Source of the DNA: JAZNUH01 sp045592225
GTDB lineage: Bacteria; Bacillota; Clostridia; UMGS1883; UMGS1540
Direction of reading: 5' to 3'
NCBI GenBank assembly: GCA_045592225.1
Contig: JAZNUH010000060.1
Span: forward strand, 1 to 8,139
DNA length: 8,139 bases
Shown here: one piece after another, positions 6,586-8,139 of the stretch
How positions within the stretch are numbered: position 1 is the first letter of the stretch
Layout: each line of letters opens with the position of its first letter
Program-made: the position numbers and the translations under genes
The notes under the pieces: model-generated
Database searches by the model: none
What the model was told of the DNA's origin: nothing
What the model saw: only the letters and a program-made list of their open reading frames with translations

Positions 6586-7137
6586 ATGAAAAAAATTATT
6601 GCTTTGGCACTGGCTTTCTGCATGCTGTTTGCATTTGCTGCATGTACTAAGACAGACGAATCCGACGAAATGGTAACATTTATCACAGAAGGTAAAATGG
6701 TTATCGGTACAACAGCTACAACCGAGCCCTTCACATATGTAGGTGCTGACGGTGCTGCTACAGGTCTTGCTATTGACGTTGCAAACGCAGTTGCAGCTGA
6801 AATGAGCGCTACTCCCGAAGTTGTTGTAATGGGCTCTATGGAAGAACTGGTTGAAGCTCTCAACAACAACAAAATCGATGTAATCGTTGACGTTATGGAA
6901 AGCAACGACGAAAACAAACAGCTTGCTCGTCTTACATCCGCTTACTACGAAGAAGGCGAAGACGATGCTAAAATTTCCTACGTATTTGGTGTTAAGAGAT
7001 CCAAGGATCTCCTTCATGACGCTGTAAACGCTTCCCTGTCCACAGTTAAGGGCGTTAAAGACGAAGCAACAGGTCTTACAAAGTATGACGAAATCTACGC
7101 TAAGTACTTCCCCGCTGAAGAAGAAGCTGCAGAATAA
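6586..7137 (+). CDS. Short family-3 solute-binding-protein-like lipoprotein, second lobe largely missing
   Basis: Predicted 183-residue exported lipoprotein. The signal peptide MKKIIALALAFCMLFAFAAC ends in lipobox FAAC, giving lipidated Cys20. Residues about 36-121 resemble lobe 1 of amino-acid ABC importer binding proteins (SBP_bac_3): EGKMVIGTTATTEPFTYV, DGAATGLAIDVANAVAAEM, the helix SMEELVEALNNNKIDVIVDV and SAYY. Typical members run about 250-280 residues and continue with a DLKGK...VDA second lobe. Here the chain passes almost directly to the family's C-terminal helices (YVFGVKRSKDLLHDAVNASL, then KYDEIYAKYF). The usual Arg of TPER, which holds the ligand carboxylate, aligns with Asn110. 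No permease or ATPase gene is adjacent, so ligand import is doubtful. The ATG at 6586 is chosen over an in-frame upstream ATG (6520) because AGGAGG sits 10 nt before it and the signal peptide starts there. C-ending Asn, Asp, Tyr and Phe codons suggest strong expression. Confidence 0.85.
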   Translation: MKKIIALALAFCMLFAFAACTKTDESDEMVTFITEGKMVIGTTATTEPFTYVGADGAATGLAIDVANAVAAEMSATPEVVVMGSMEELVEALNNNKIDVIVDVMESNDENKQLARLTSAYYEEGEDDAKISYVFGVKRSKDLLHDAVNASLSTVKGVKDEATGLTKYDEIYAKYFPAEEEAAE

Positions 7138-7169
7138 GGCGGAACTTTAGAAAAATAATAATAACAGGT

Positions 7170-7202
7170 CTGCCCGCAACAAACTTGCGGGCAGTCTTTA
7201 TT
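7170..7202 (+). terminator. Rho-independent terminator (imperfect U-tract) between the lipoprotein gene and gltX
   Basis: CTGCCCGCAA (7170-7179) pairs perfectly with TTGCGGGCAG (7185-7194) around a CAAAC loop, followed by TCTTTATT. The stem is strong; the U-tract is broken by C and A, so leakage is plausible. It lies 30 bp before the gltX ATG with little room for a new promoter, so gltX may depend on read-through. Confidence 0.75.
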
Positions 7203-7213
7203 AGTAAAAGACT
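7193..7213 (+). repeat. Second inverted repeat abutting the gltX ribosome binding site
   Basis: AGTCTTT (7193-7199) and AAAGACT (7207-7213) are perfect inverted repeats around an ATTAGTA loop. The 5' arm contains the terminator's U-tract and shares two bases with its 3' arm. The 3' arm ends directly before AGGAGA (7214-7219), the gltX ribosome binding site. Confidence 0.55.
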
Positions 7214-7224
7214 AGGAGAAAGCT

Positions 7225-8139
7225 ATGACAAAAGTTAGAACAAGATTTGCACCAAGTCCCACAGGATATATGCATGTAGGTAACCTTAGAACCGCTCTTT
7301 ACGCCTACCTTCTCGCAAAAAAGGACGGTGGCGACTTTATTCTCCGTATAGAGGATACAGACCAGGAACGCTATGTTGACGGTGCAGTTGACCTTATATA
7401 CAGAACACTTGCCGAAACAGGCCTTATTCACGATGAAGGCCCCGATGTTGGCGGTCCCGTAGGCCCCTACATCCAGAGTGAACGCAGAGGTCTTTACAAG
7501 GAATATGCCGAAAAGCTTGTTGAACTGGGCGGTGCGTATTACTGCTTCTGCGGTAAGGAACGTCTTGAAGAACTTCGCGCAAGTCAGGAAGCGGCAAAGG
7601 TTCCTCCCAAGTATGACGGCCATTGTGCAAACCTCTCCAAAGAGGAGGTTGCAGAAAAAATTGCCGCAGGTGTTCCCTATGTAATAAGACAGAAAATCCC
7701 ACGCACAGGCAGCACATCCTTCCATGATGAGGTTTTCGGCACAATCACCGCACCTAATGACACTCTTGACGATAACGTTCTTTTAAAGTCGGACGGCCTG
7801 CCCACATATAATTTTGCAAATGTTATAGATGACCATCTTATGGGCATTACACACATTGTACGCGGCAGCGAATATCTGTCCTCCACACCTAAGTATAACC
7901 TTCTTTATGAGGCATTCGGTTGGGAAATTCCCCACTATATCCATTGTTCGCCCGTTATGAAGGATGCACATAAAAAGCTTTCAAAACGTGAAGGCGATGC
8001 TTCTTACGAAGATTTTATCAACAAGGGTTATCTTAAAGAAGCGGTGCTCAACTACATTGCACTTTTAGGCTGGAGCCCCGGCGATGACCGTGAAATTATG
8101 ACTCTTGCCGAAATGATTGATGCATTTGATGTAAAGGGA
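7225..8139 (+). CDS. gltX: Glutamyl-tRNA synthetase (C-terminus outside window)
   Basis: Class Ic aminoacyl-tRNA synthetase that charges tRNA-Glu with glutamate in the cytoplasm; in bacteria lacking GlnRS it also mischarges tRNA-Gln for later amidation. The window holds 305 codons of an expected 480-500. The Rossmann catalytic domain opens with RFAPSPTGYMHVGNLRTALY, in which HVGN (17-20) is the HIGH-class motif. FILRIEDTDQERY (38-50) follows. Putative zinc ligands are Cys107 and Cys109 (CFC) and Cys134 (YDGHC). IDDHLMGITHIVRGSEYL (201-218) precedes the KMSKS-class loop KLSKREGD (251-258). The anticodon-binding domain lies mostly beyond the edge. AGGAGA lies 5 nt before the ATG. The gene follows the short solute-binding-like lipoprotein gene after 87 bp containing two hairpins. 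No T-box leader is visible. The discriminating or non-discriminating type cannot be judged from this fragment. Confidence 0.97.
   Translation, partial: MTKVRTRFAPSPTGYMHVGNLRTALYAYLLAKKDGGDFILRIEDTDQERYVDGAVDLIYRTLAETGLIHDEGPDVGGPVGPYIQSERRGLYKEYAEKLVELGGAYYCFCGKERLEELRASQEAAKVPPKYDGHCANLSKEEVAEKIAAGVPYVIRQKIPRTGSTSFHDEVFGTITAPNDTLDDNVLLKSDGLPTYNFANVIDDHLMGITHIVRGSEYLSSTPKYNLLYEAFGWEIPHYIHCSPVMKDAHKKLSKREGDASYEDFINKGYLKEAVLNYIALLGWSPGDDREIMTLAEMIDAFDVKG

Noticed and set aside
7138..7224. T-box riboswitch upstream of gltX
   Set aside because: The gap is only 87 bp, and no T-box sequence or specifier stem is visible; there is only a terminator-like hairpin and a short second stem.
7273..7284. 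HVGN in place of HIGH in glutamyl-tRNA synthetase as an unusual active site
   Set aside because: HVGN/HIGG-type variants are normal in bacterial GluRS, particularly in clostridia, and the rest of the catalytic motif is intact.
7201..7725. Minus-strand open frame of 174 codons opposite gltX
   Set aside because: gltX is unmistakable on the other strand; the antisense frame is Cys/Phe-rich with no family resemblance.

Overview
The window looks like a chromosomal segment of a low- to moderate-GC Bacillota, probably a gut-type clostridium (Oscillospiraceae/Clostridia-like). The grounds are strong AGGAGG-type ribosome binding sites, AT-rich intergenic regions with consensus sigma-A-like promoters, a clostridial-style glutamyl-tRNA synthetase (PSPTGYMHVGN start), a DUF4830 lipoprotein, and an MsmX/UgpC-type sugar ABC ATPase. 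It contains nine protein genes, two of them cut by the window edges. I see no tRNA, rRNA, CRISPR array, insertion sequence or phage gene.

Region 1 (1-3231, minus strand) is the 3' portion of a cell-surface polysaccharide cluster. Two GT-B fold, family-4-type glycosyltransferases are followed by an EpsG/Wzy-like membrane polymerase that runs off the left edge. The three genes overlap by 4 and 7 bp, so translation is probably coupled. A candidate promoter lies in the 50-bp gap after comF.

Region 2 (3282-5284, minus strand) holds a ComF-family phosphoribosyltransferase-like protein and, upstream of it, a complete MsmX/UgpC-type ATPase with its own promoter, strong ribosome binding site and rho-independent terminator. 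The terminator ends only about 17 bp before the comF start, so comF is probably reached by read-through. No permease or sugar-binding protein accompanies the ATPase.

Region 3 (5285-6421, minus strand) is a two-gene unit: a DUF4830 lipoprotein and an RsuA-type 16S rRNA pseudouridine synthase, driven by an extended -10 promoter.

Region 4 (6422-6585) is a compact divergent promoter region. Region 5 (6586-8139, plus strand) carries a small lipoprotein related to family-3 solute-binding proteins but apparently lacking most of the second lobe. It is followed by a hairpin region and then gltX, which runs off the right edge.

Most of the window is ordinary housekeeping and envelope sequence. The least ordinary items are the shortened solute-binding protein and the tandem hairpins between it and gltX. 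I did not find a convincing new multi-gene system.
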